In this document: positions 1-8,246 of the stretch, one piece after another | Numbering within the stretch: the stretch's first letter is position 1 | Layout of the letters: each line of letters begins with the position of its first letter | Assembly (NCBI GenBank): GCA_023245935.1 | Contig: JAHFJM010000001.1 | Location: 372,001 to 436,000, forward strand | Reading direction: 5' to 3' | DNA from: Candidatus Peribacteria bacterium | GTDB taxonomy: Bacteria > Patescibacteriota > Gracilibacteria > Peribacterales > Peribacteraceae | Length of the DNA: 64,000 nucleotides | The notes under the pieces: model-generated | Told to the model about the DNA's origin: nothing | What the model saw: only the letters and a program-made list of their open reading frames with translations | The model's database searches: none | Made by a program: the position numbers and the translations under genes

Positions 1-39
1 CAGCGCCGCGGATGATTTTTTTGTGTCAGCCATGGGAAC

Positions 40-2442
40 TTACGAAAGGTAGCGCTCTCCGATGGCTTGCAGAAAAGCGTCGACGCGTGCTTTCTCTTTC
101 CGTGCCCTGTGCCAGTAGACGCCGAAGATTGTTGCCAGAACGAGGAGCATTCCGGTCATGATGGAGGGAATGCCGCTGTCGGTATTCGACGGAACGTTGC
201 GAATGGACGGTTCGAGCGGTGCGCCAGGGTGACCGATCATATTGGTTGGCACCGTCTCGGAATTTCCCGCGACGAAACCGTCACTCGTCGGAGTGCCGTG
301 AGCGATGCTCGCAAGTTCCGTCAGTTCTTTTCCGGTTACCGCAACGGGCGTCAGCTTCACTTCGTACGACACGCCGCCGATCAGATCTTTGAGGACGGTC
401 GACATGGACTGACCGTTCACCGACCGACGTTCCGAGTAGTCACCGGGTGCGGTACCGTATTGGAGGACATAGTGATCGAGCGGCAGAGACGACATCGGCG
501 TCCATTCGAGGAGCAGGCTGTCTTTGCCGGGAGTGACACGGAGAGCGATGCCGAGTGGCGTTGCTGCTGCCGGCTGACTCTTCACAGGGCTTTCGGTGCC
601 GTCCGCTGCGACGACGGTGAGTGAGAAGAGATACGTTTTCCCGAGTGGAAGATCGCGAACGATCGCCTTCGTCACGGGTCTTTTCGTCCCGATGCTGTAG
701 AGGATATTGAGAGGATCACTTTGATCTGCGATATAAATTTTATATTCGCCGACGGACACGCCGACTGTGCTCTGCCAACCAACGGCAACCGCACCCTGCT
801 GTCCCTGCGCGGTGACACCCTGCACGGTAGGGAGCACCGTCGCTCCTACTTTCCACTTCATCAGCATCTGCGAGGCATTGTCCGCACCGTCTTTCGCCGT
901 GACAGTGATGTCATAGATTCCCGCAACCGGAGGAGTTGCCAGCTGTCCCGTATAGAGACCGCCCGACCCTTCCGTGAGTGTCACGGTTTTATCCAGCACT
1001 GTTGCGATCACCGCATTCAGTCCTGCTTCGGATTTCACCGTGATCGTCGCCGGTTGACCGGCTTTCGCTTCAACGGGATCGAGCGTGATCGTTTGAATGC
1101 CGGGAGGAGTGTTGTCGATGATGATATGCACGGGCTTCGATTCGTACGAACCGTTCTCACTCGTGACGAACAACGTGATTTCCTTATCGAGCGGATTGAC
1201 CGGCACGTTGATGCGAAAGACTCCCTCGGCATCACTCTCCCCCATAATCTCGCTGCTTCCGCCTTTCACTTTCAGATTGATGAGACTCGGTGCGTGACCC
1301 TGGAGCAGAATCGGTCCTCCGTGAACATACGAACGATCTTTCGGATCGAGGATCGTGATCTTGCTGTCTTCCGCCGATCCTCCTTGTGAGACGACGTTCA
1401 GCGTGATTTTCCCGGAGAATGTCGGATCGTTCATGTCGCTCACTTCAATCGTCTGGAGACCGCCGTTTCGAAGCATGAACGCGAGTGCCACTTTCCGTTC
1501 ACCCTGATCGACGCTGCGCATTTCAACGGAGCCGAAGAGGGGATTCTTCGGATCCTGACCCTGCTTCGGCAGCATGGCATCCGGATCGGAACTCTTCACG
1601 ACGAGTGAACCGATATAGCCTCTCGAGATGTCGGATCCGTGCATTGCCCGGATCGTGAGTCCGAAGAGTTCGTTCCCTTTCACTTCGGTTGCGTCTTGCG
1701 GGAGCGAGAGCTCGAAGTGATCGATGGTCTCACTCGCAAGATCCGCGCTGTCGCCGCCCTGCGCGAGTGTGGTCAGTGATCCTCGGAACGTCGATAGCAT
1801 CGAACTTTTGCCGACCGTCAACGTCGTCTTCAGTTTCATCTGCCGTCCTCCTGCGATGTCGTAGACCGTGAGACTCGTCGTCCCTTGTTCGGTCGAACGT
1901 ATCGTCCAGAGGAACCGACCTGTTGCATCGGTTTGCTTCGATTCGGAAGAAATTTCATCCGTGAGACGGCTTGCGATCAACGCGAGCGGGCGACCCGTAA
2001 CCGGGTTCGAGTAACGATCACGCAGAATCGCCGTCACGGTTGCCGTGTCTTTCCCGTCGGCATCAATCGATTGCGGACTGACGATCAGCGATGATTCGGA
2101 GTCATCCGCACGGTCTGCGAGTACGGCGAAACTCGCGGTTTTCCCCGCAACGTTCACACTGTACTTTCCCGCAGTGGTCGCGGAAACGGACGGGATCAAT
2201 GTGGTCGCATTCCCGGCACCGTCGAGCGTGATCGTTTGCGTGTAGTTCTGATTATCAGGGCTCTGGACGACAAGAAGAAGCGAAGCGTTGCCTTCACAGG
2301 CGGTCACTTGCACCTCCGTTCCAAGCCCTGCAACCGTATCCAACGCCGAAACTCCACAGCTTCCTGCAGCGAGCGCTGCCGGAGCCGCGAGTTGCATGAG
2401 GAGCAAACCGAGAGACACTGTGGAGGAATCGGAACGCAACAT
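40..2442 (-). CDS. Surface protein with signal peptide, Big_1/Ig-like and fibronectin type III-like domains and a C-terminal TM helix
   Basis: 800-aa ORF; hydrophobic N-terminus; 'SLIVSPQSIDADGKDTATVTAILRDRYSNPVTGRPL' is Big_1-like; two Fn3-like repeats; C-terminal 'IMTGMLLVLATIFGVYWHRARKEK'. Confidence 0.8.
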   Translation of the reverse strand: MLRSDSSTVSLGLLLMQLAAPAALAAGSCGVSALDTVAGLGTEVQVTACEGNASLLLVVQSPDNQNYTQTITLDGAGNATTLIPSVSATTAGKYSVNVAGKTASFAVLADRADDSESSLIVSPQSIDADGKDTATVTAILRDRYSNPVTGRPLALIASRLTDEISSESKQTDATGRFLWTIRSTEQGTTSLTVYDIAGGRQMKLKTTLTVGKSSMLSTFRGSLTTLAQGGDSADLASETIDHFELSLPQDATEVKGNELFGLTIRAMHGSDISRGYIGSLVVKSSDPDAMLPKQGQDPKNPLFGSVEMRSVDQGERKVALAFMLRNGGLQTIEVSDMNDPTFSGKITLNVVSQGGSAEDSKITILDPKDRSYVHGGPILLQGHAPSLINLKVKGGSSEIMGESDAEGVFRINVPVNPLDKEITLFVTSENGSYESKPVHIIIDNTPPGIQTITLDPVEAKAGQPATITVKSEAGLNAVIATVLDKTVTLTEGSGGLYTGQLATPPVAGIYDITVTAKDGADNASQMLMKWKVGATVLPTVQGVTAQGQQGAVAVGWQSTVGVSVGEYKIYIADQSDPLNILYSIGTKRPVTKAIVRDLPLGKTYLFSLTVVAADGTESPVKSQPAAATPLGIALRVTPGKDSLLLEWTPMSSLPLDHYVLQYGTAPGDYSERRSVNGQSMSTVLKDLIGGVSYEVKLTPVAVTGKELTELASIAHGTPTSDGFVAGNSETVPTNMIGHPGAPLEPSIRNVPSNTDSGIPSIMTGMLLVLATIFGVYWHRARKEKARVDAFLQAIGERYLS

Positions 2443-2582
2443 ATTCTCCTTAGTATACCAAAAATAGCACTTTTTGCCTATGGTCTACAGAACGATTTTC
2501 CGTAGTTGTTGCTGGTTGTCAAATTGAGGCGGAACGCGAATTCTCATTCAGTTTTCCTTTCGTTCGTGGTAGTATTCTCTCC

Positions 2583-3158
2583 ATGATGCGTCTTCGATCC
2601 GTGGCTTTGGTTCTTGGTTTCCTCGCGCTCTCTGCCTGCGGCACTTCCACGACGACAACAGTCACCTGTGATCAGCAATTCTGGAACGGTTCTGTCAGTG
2701 CCTGTTTGCCGAAGGGTTGGAAAGTTCTCTCACGCGATCAACTCATGACACTCGGTGTCCCCGAGGAAACGGTTGCGGCGTTCCAGTCCGATACTCCGCA
2801 CGCGGGGCAACTCGATACGGTGACGGTCACGAAGGAACCGCTGAGCCAAGAAATGGCGACACCCGACTACAGCCAGTCGAATATTCTCGCGGTGTCGGCT
2901 CTGCCCGATTACAAGCTCATCGACAAGGTCGTCGTGACGATCGACGGCAAAGAGTCTGCGATTCATGTCTTCAGCGCGCGTCCCTCGCCCGACCAACCGA
3001 TCCGTCGCTATTACCAACTCTCGGCGTCGATCGATCGTAGCGGCTACACCTTCACGGGTTCGTTCCCCTTAAGCATCCAAGACAGCGAAGCGAGCGAAGT
3101 GCTCTTCATTCTGAAGAACGCATCGTTCGTTGATCCGACGACGAAGGCGGGGAAGTAG
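2583..3158 (+). CDS. Putative lipoprotein, unknown function
   Basis: Lipobox-like 'LGFLALSACG'; 191 aa. Confidence 0.75.
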   Translation: MMRLRSVALVLGFLALSACGTSTTTTVTCDQQFWNGSVSACLPKGWKVLSRDQLMTLGVPEETVAAFQSDTPHAGQLDTVTVTKEPLSQEMATPDYSQSNILAVSALPDYKLIDKVVVTIDGKESAIHVFSARPSPDQPIRRYYQLSASIDRSGYTFTGSFPLSIQDSEASEVLFILKNASFVDPTTKAGK

Positions 3159-3164
3159 TGAGAG

Positions 3165-3239
3165 TGGAGGTGCCGGCGAGGATCGCACTCGCGCATGGGG
3201 GATTTGCAGTCCCCTGCCTTACTGCTTGGCTACGGCACC
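3165..3239 (-). tRNA. tRNA-Cys (anticodon GCA), CCA encoded
   Basis: Reverse strand folds as GGTGCCG TA GCC-AAGCAGTAA-GGC A GGGGA-CTGCAAA-TCCCC CATGC GCGAG-TGCGATC-CTCGC CGGCACC T CCA; U73 as expected for tRNA-Cys. Confidence 0.9.
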
Positions 3240-3323
3240 GAAGCAGAGGCATTGTACTGATTCCTGAGAGAAAATCGAGATTTGCTTTCCCCGTCTTTCC
3301 TGCGCTACACTTCCCGAAATACC

Positions 3324-4376
3324 ATGACTCCTGTAAAGAAAGCAGCGGCCGTTTCACAAAATCCGAAAGAGTACTGCATCGCCACGATCGGGAGTCACTC
3401 CGCGCTGCAAATTCTGAAGGGTGCGCGGGATGAAGGAGTGCCGAATCTTGTCATCTGCAAGCGCGGAACGGAGCGCGTGTACAAGAGCTTCGGCGTTGCC
3501 GATGAGATCCTGATCGTCGATGACTGGAGCGAGTGGGATAGCAAAGTGGAGCCGGAACTGATCAAGCGCAATGCCATCATCATCCCGCACGGATCGTTCA
3601 TCAGTTACATGGGTCCGCAGAAAGTGCAGACGATGAAGAGCATGTACTACGGTACGAAGGAAATTCTCGAGTGGGAGAGCAACCGAATCATGGAGAGAAA
3701 ATGGCTTCTGGATGCGAATATTCTGATGCCTCGCGTGTTCGAGAAACCGGAGGACATCGACTGTCCGGTGATCGTGAAGTTCCACGGAGCCGGCGGCGGG
3801 TTCGGGTACTTCGTCGTCCGCACCGCGGAACAATTCTACGAAGTGAAGAACCGAAAGTATCCCGAGGAGACGGACTTCAACATTCAGGAGTACATCATCG
3901 GTGTGCCGCTCTACATTCACTACTTCTACTCGCCGCTCACGGGTGAACTCGAGATCATGAGTTTCGACAAACGGTACGAATCCAATGCCGACTCCATCGG
4001 CAGAATCAAGGCGGAGGATCAGCTCGCTGCGAAGATCCACACGAGCTACACGATCGTCGGCAACATCCCCATCGTCGTCCGCGAATCGATGCTTCCGGAG
4101 TTCTTCGAGATGGGCGAGCGCGTTGTCGCTGCAAGCAAGAAACTCTGCGGAAAAGGACTCTTCGGTCCGTTCTGTCTTGAGACGATCGTGACGAGAAAGC
4201 TCCAGACATTCGTCTTCGAAATCAGCGCACGCATCGTGGCGGGCACGAATCCGTTCATCGAAGGTTCGCCCTACACGGCGCTTCGCTACAACGTTCCGAT
4301 GAGCACGGGTCGGAGGATTGCACGGGATATCAAGGAGGCGATAGAGAAGGGACGGTTGAGTGAAGTTTTAGGATAA
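3324..4376 (+). CDS. PurP-like ATP-grasp protein (formate-dependent FAICAR synthetase family), copy 1
   Basis: N-term 'ATIGSHSALQILKGARDEG', 'VIVKFHGAGGGFGYF', 'FSPLTGELEI', 'FEISARIVAGTNPF' are PurP-like; start moved to internal ATG. Confidence 0.8.
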   Translation: MTPVKKAAAVSQNPKEYCIATIGSHSALQILKGARDEGVPNLVICKRGTERVYKSFGVADEILIVDDWSEWDSKVEPELIKRNAIIIPHGSFISYMGPQKVQTMKSMYYGTKEILEWESNRIMERKWLLDANILMPRVFEKPEDIDCPVIVKFHGAGGGFGYFVVRTAEQFYEVKNRKYPEETDFNIQEYIIGVPLYIHYFYSPLTGELEIMSFDKRYESNADSIGRIKAEDQLAAKIHTSYTIVGNIPIVVRESMLPEFFEMGERVVAASKKLCGKGLFGPFCLETIVTRKLQTFVFEISARIVAGTNPFIEGSPYTALRYNVPMSTGRRIARDIKEAIEKGRLSEVLG

Positions 4377-4391
4377 TCAAATCATTCATCT

Positions 4392-5558
4392 ATGAATATT
4401 TCAGATCTGCTCAAAGGCTACGATCTCAACAATCTCACCATCGGTGTGCTTGGGGGACACAGCGCTCTGGATGTCTGTCACGGAGCGAAGCAGCATGGAT
4501 TCAAGACGGTATGCATTGCGAGGAAGGGAAGAGAAAGAACATACGATCGATATTTCAAAACTCGTACTATCAAAGCTCAAAGCTCAAAGCTCAAAGCTTC
4601 TTCGATGGGATGTATTGATGAAACGATCGTTGTCGATCAGTTTCAGAATATTCTTGATGCAAAGATTCAGAAGAAGCTGCAAAGTATGAACACAATTTTT
4701 GTTCATAATCGGTACTTCTGGGTGTACTTCGATGATTTCTCGAAAGTCGAGAATGATTTTCATGTTCCTATCTTCGGCTCGCGCACGCTGCTCAAGCTCG
4801 AGGAACGCGATCAACCGTTCAATCAGTACGATCTTCTTAAGAAAGCAGGCATTCGCATTCCGAAAATTTTTAAGAATGCCAAAGATATCGATCGTCCCGT
4901 ACTCGTGAAAGCTGCGGAAGCGAAGAGGGGGTACGAGCGCGCATTCTTCATTGCGACGGATCCTATGAATTACGAATTGATGGGATCAATTTTTGAGAAA
5001 GAGGGAAAGGTTTCCAAAAACTGGCGCGAGGCAACCATCGAAGAATTCGTCGTCGGTGCTCCGGTGAACTTTAATTTCTTCTACTCACCGCTGAGCGGTG
5101 AGCTTGAACTTCTCGGAACGGATACGCGAAGACAGACGAACCTCGACGGATTTCTGCGAATGACCGCTGATCAGCAAGCTCTTGCACTGAAGCACGTGCC
5201 GCTCAAGATGATCGAAACCGGACACATTGCGTGTACCGTGAAAGAATCTTTGCTCGAGAAGGCGTTCGATCTTGGAGAGAAGTTTGTGAAAGCGACACAG
5301 TCGCTTCCAAAAAATCTTGATCCAAGTGGTAAAGGCATCATCGGTCCGTTCGCATTGCAAGGCGCAGTCGTCGCCGAGGACGGGAAAGAAGACATTGTGA
5401 TCTTCGACGTCTCGCTCCGCATTCCCGGTTCACCGGGAATCGCCGCGACTCCGTACTCAGGCTATCTCTACGGCAAGACTATGAGTGTCGGGGAGAGAGT
5501 CGCGCTGGAGATCAAGAATGCTGTGCAGCAAAAGAGGGTGGGGGAGATTGTGACGTAA
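4392..5558 (+). CDS. PurP-like ATP-grasp protein, copy 2
   Basis: Paralogue of the preceding ORF: 'GVLGGHSALDVCHGAKQHGF', 'FYSPLSGELELLG', 'IFDVSLRIPGSPG'. Confidence 0.8.
   Translation: MNISDLLKGYDLNNLTIGVLGGHSALDVCHGAKQHGFKTVCIARKGRERTYDRYFKTRTIKAQSSKLKASSMGCIDETIVVDQFQNILDAKIQKKLQSMNTIFVHNRYFWVYFDDFSKVENDFHVPIFGSRTLLKLEERDQPFNQYDLLKKAGIRIPKIFKNAKDIDRPVLVKAAEAKRGYERAFFIATDPMNYELMGSIFEKEGKVSKNWREATIEEFVVGAPVNFNFFYSPLSGELELLGTDTRRQTNLDGFLRMTADQQALALKHVPLKMIETGHIACTVKESLLEKAFDLGEKFVKATQSLPKNLDPSGKGIIGPFALQGAVVAEDGKEDIVIFDVSLRIPGSPGIAATPYSGYLYGKTMSVGERVALEIKNAVQQKRVGEIVT
4571..4598. repeat. Perfect tandem heptamer (CAAAGCT)x4 inside the PurP copy 2 CDS
   Basis: Direct reading: caaagct caaagct caaagct caaagct. 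Confidence 0.98.
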
Positions 5559-5586
5559 GCAAAAAACCCATAGAATGAATATCGTT

Positions 5587-5662
<76 letters not shown>

Positions 5663-5670
5663 TTGGTTTT

Positions 5671-5916
5671 CTATTGGAGACTCCCCCTGTGCGGCAGAAA
5701 CATCAGGATCGGAGCGAAGAAGATGTCGGTTGTGCCGCTGAGGCTTGCCACGCTCCAGAAAAAGATGAAGATGCCGACAATGATCAGCACGTTGTAGATG
5801 CCGCCGACTTTCCCCGCCCACTCCGGATCGCCGATCATCGCGCCGATCGGTTCGCGGTAACGAATGATGCAGTAGGAGAAGACGATGCCGAAGAGTCCCT
5901 GAAGAATATGGTGCAT
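5671..5916 (-). CDS. Small membrane protein, unknown
   Basis: Two hydrophobic helices; start taken at 'MHHILQGLFG'. Confidence 0.6.
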   Translation of the reverse strand: MHHILQGLFGIVFSYCIIRYREPIGAMIGDPEWAGKVGGIYNVLIIVGIFIFFWSVASLSGTTDIFFAPILMFLPHRGSLQ

Positions 5917-5926
5917 GGTGCTCCGG

Positions 5927-6244
5927 TTAGAGTAGCGCATCGAGGCGCTTGCTGACATCTTCTTTCGACTTCACGCCGACGAAGGTGTCCTTCGCTTCGC
6001 CGTTCTTGAAGAGGATGAAGGTCGGGATGCTCATGACGCTGAATTGCTGAGGGATCTCGCTCTGTTCATCGACGTTCATTTTGAAGAAGGCAACTTTCCC
6101 CGCGTACGACAGCCCGAGTTCATCGATGATCGGGATCATGGCTTTGCACGGACCGCACCATGGAGCCCAGAAGTCGACGAGGACGGGGATTTGGGACTGC
6201 AGGACTTTGGTTGCAAATTCGGCGTCGGTGAGAGGGAGAGCCAT
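5927..6244 (-). CDS. trxA: Thioredoxin
   Basis: 'LVDFWAPWCGPCKAMIPIIDEL', 'SIPTFILFKNGE'. Confidence 0.95.
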   Translation of the reverse strand: MALPLTDAEFATKVLQSQIPVLVDFWAPWCGPCKAMIPIIDELGLSYAGKVAFFKMNVDEQSEIPQQFSVMSIPTFILFKNGEAKDTFVGVKSKEDVSKRLDALL

Positions 6245-6323
6245 AAGGGTTGGGGACGGGGGTTAGGGTTAAGGTGAAGATGACTGTGACTTTTGAATTC
6301 TATCACGAACAATGAAAAGCGTT

Positions 6324-7604
6324 CTACGCTTGTCCCTTCGACAGTATTCCCCTCGTGATCTGTTTTCCGATCTCCACCGCAGGCTGACCGTAGACCGGAA
6401 TGCGGTAGAGCTTCCCGAGGTACACGACTTCGGTCATCAGGAGGAAGAACAGTTGTCCGAGGTGATACTCGTCCAGGCGTTGCAGTGAAATCGTGACATG
6501 CGGACGCTTGGCGGAGGTGAGCGCCTGGCTCGTTCCTTCGTAGCACGCATCGAGGAGTTGCCCGAACGTTTTGCTTCCGAGGAACGAGAACGCTTCCGGC
6601 AACGAGCGCGGCATCTCGAGGCGCGGCTTGTCGATCTCGCGGAGGAACAGGTGCCATGTCTTTCTCGGTCCCGCCATCCACTGCTGCAGCAGCGAGTGCT
6701 GATCCTGCGTGCCGATTGCCGCGACCGGAATCGGGTTGAAGCCGTCGGACTTTCCGAGACTTTCCGCAATCAGCTGCTGCCCCCAGCGTCCCATCGAATG
6801 CAGTCGGTCGCCGTAGGGCATGATCACGCGGATCGGATAATTGCGACGGGTGTCGAGGAGGTACTGCACGGCGGCAAGCGACGCCGCGGGGTTTCTCGCG
6901 AGCGTCGTCTCTTGGCAATGCGTGTCCATCTCTTTGGCGCCGCGCACGAATTGACCAATGTCCCCGCGAAGTAATCCGAGCGCGAGAAGTCCGACCGGAG
7001 TGAAGATGCTAAAACGACCTCCGACGTTCGGCGGAATGCTGAGAGTGCGCATCCCTTCCGCATTTGCGAAGGCTTTCAGAGGACCTCCCTCAGGATCGGT
7101 GATGGCGATGACACGGTTTTCGGGATGAGACTTCACCGCATTCTTCAGTTTCTCGTAGCACGCGAAGAATGCCGCCATCGTCTCGAGCGTGCTGCCCGAT
7201 TTGCTTGCGACGACGATCAGCGCGTTCTTCCAATCGATCAGCTGCAGGTGCGCGGCGAGTGTCGTCGGATCGATGGTGTCGATGACGAGGAAGGCAGGGG
7301 TCAGCGACGATTCGAACACTTCCTGCAACACTTTCGGTCCGAGCCCCGATCCGCCGATGCCGATCCAGACGATGGTCTGAATATTTTCGCTTTTGACACT
7401 GTCCGAGATCAGTTTCACCTCGGCGATCGCGTCTTTGTCGTACGGGTTCATCGACCATGCGTGCTGTCCTTTCTCGCGCTCCGAGAGCCACTCTTCGGTA
7501 TACCGGCGAATGGAAGAGCGGACGGCTGAGAACTCCTGATCCGGAATGCCGTGGCTCGGTGTGATGACTTTTGCGAGCGTGCCTTTGATGTCGAGAGTGA
7601 GCAT
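6324..7604 (-). CDS. pgi: Glucose-6-phosphate isomerase
   Basis: 'WIGIGGSGLGPKVLQEV', 'VASKSGSTLETMA', 'VGGRFSIFTPVGLL'. Confidence 0.93.
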   Translation of the reverse strand: MLTLDIKGTLAKVITPSHGIPDQEFSAVRSSIRRYTEEWLSEREKGQHAWSMNPYDKDAIAEVKLISDSVKSENIQTIVWIGIGGSGLGPKVLQEVFESSLTPAFLVIDTIDPTTLAAHLQLIDWKNALIVVASKSGSTLETMAAFFACYEKLKNAVKSHPENRVIAITDPEGGPLKAFANAEGMRTLSIPPNVGGRFSIFTPVGLLALGLLRGDIGQFVRGAKEMDTHCQETTLARNPAASLAAVQYLLDTRRNYPIRVIMPYGDRLHSMGRWGQQLIAESLGKSDGFNPIPVAAIGTQDQHSLLQQWMAGPRKTWHLFLREIDKPRLEMPRSLPEAFSFLGSKTFGQLLDACYEGTSQALTSAKRPHVTISLQRLDEYHLGQLFFLLMTEVVYLGKLYRIPVYGQPAVEIGKQITRGILSKGQA

Positions 7605-7613
7605 GTGAGAAGG

Positions 7614-8201
7614 TTACAGACTTCGCAGAGCGGCTGCGACACGTTCTTCCGTTTTCTTGAGTGTGCCCGGCAGACGCTTGAGCGCACTCAGGACGGTTCC
7701 GTGATCATACCCAAGCGACGTCAACGCGGCGATGGCATCCGCATCGAACGAGGCACTGTGTTCCTGTTTCTGCGTTCGGTGCATCTGCAAAGTCCACTCC
7801 GGATGTTTCTCGAAGAGCGATGTGAGGTCGACGAGGAGTTTTTCCGCGGTCTTCCTGCCGATGCCTTTGATGTTCGTCAGCATGCCGCTGTCATCCGTTT
7901 CGGCGGCTCTCAGAAGTATCGAAAGCGGGATGGAGCACAGTTCGAGTGCGATTTTTGGACCGATGCCGGAGATATTCAGGAGTTCCGTGAAGAGCGAGCG
8001 CTGCTCCGGGTTCCGGAATCCGAAGAGTTCGAGCCTATCCTCCCGCACGTACGTGAAGACGATGAGTGTGTCCTCCGCGCCGTCTTTCAACTCGTCCCAC
8101 ACCGGATGAGGTACTGAGGCAAGGTACGCGACTCCCGCAACGTCGATCGCGACCTGGGGGAGGGGGAGCTTTCGCACGGTACCGGTCAGTGCGTAGATCA
8201 T
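7614..8201 (-). CDS. ruvA: Holliday junction DNA helicase subunit RuvA
   Basis: 'MIYALTGTVRKLPLPQVAIDVAGVAYLASVP', HhH 'LLNISGIGPKIALELCS', 'IKGIGRKTAEKLLVDL'; true start at 8201, not the longer ORF. Confidence 0.93.
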   Translation of the reverse strand: MIYALTGTVRKLPLPQVAIDVAGVAYLASVPHPVWDELKDGAEDTLIVFTYVREDRLELFGFRNPEQRSLFTELLNISGIGPKIALELCSIPLSILLRAAETDDSGMLTNIKGIGRKTAEKLLVDLTSLFEKHPEWTLQMHRTQKQEHSASFDADAIAALTSLGYDHGTVLSALKRLPGTLKKTEERVAAALRSL

Positions 8202-8207
8202 GCGCGG

Positions 8208-8240
8208 AGTATAGCAACTCCCTCTTTTTTCTGCTATACT
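8208..8240. promoter_or_regulatory. Symmetric divergent extended -10 promoter between ruvA and the M23 peptidase gene
   Basis: AGTATAGCA (8208-8216) is the exact reverse complement of TGCTATACT (8232-8240). Confidence 0.65.
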
Positions 8241-8246
8241 GTCCTG

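Noticed and set aside
3158-3433. 91-aa ORF across the tRNA-Cys region
   Set aside because: Overlaps a complete tRNA cloverleaf on the other strand.
3354-4040. 228-aa antisense ORF in PurP copy 1
   Set aside because: Shadow ORF opposite a conserved ATP-grasp CDS.
6247-6274. Telomere-like GGGTTGGGGACGGGGGTTAGGGTTAAGG upstream of trxA
   Set aside because: Short and irregular, with no clean period; not a telomere. It may be a decayed member of the repeat class but is too weak to claim.
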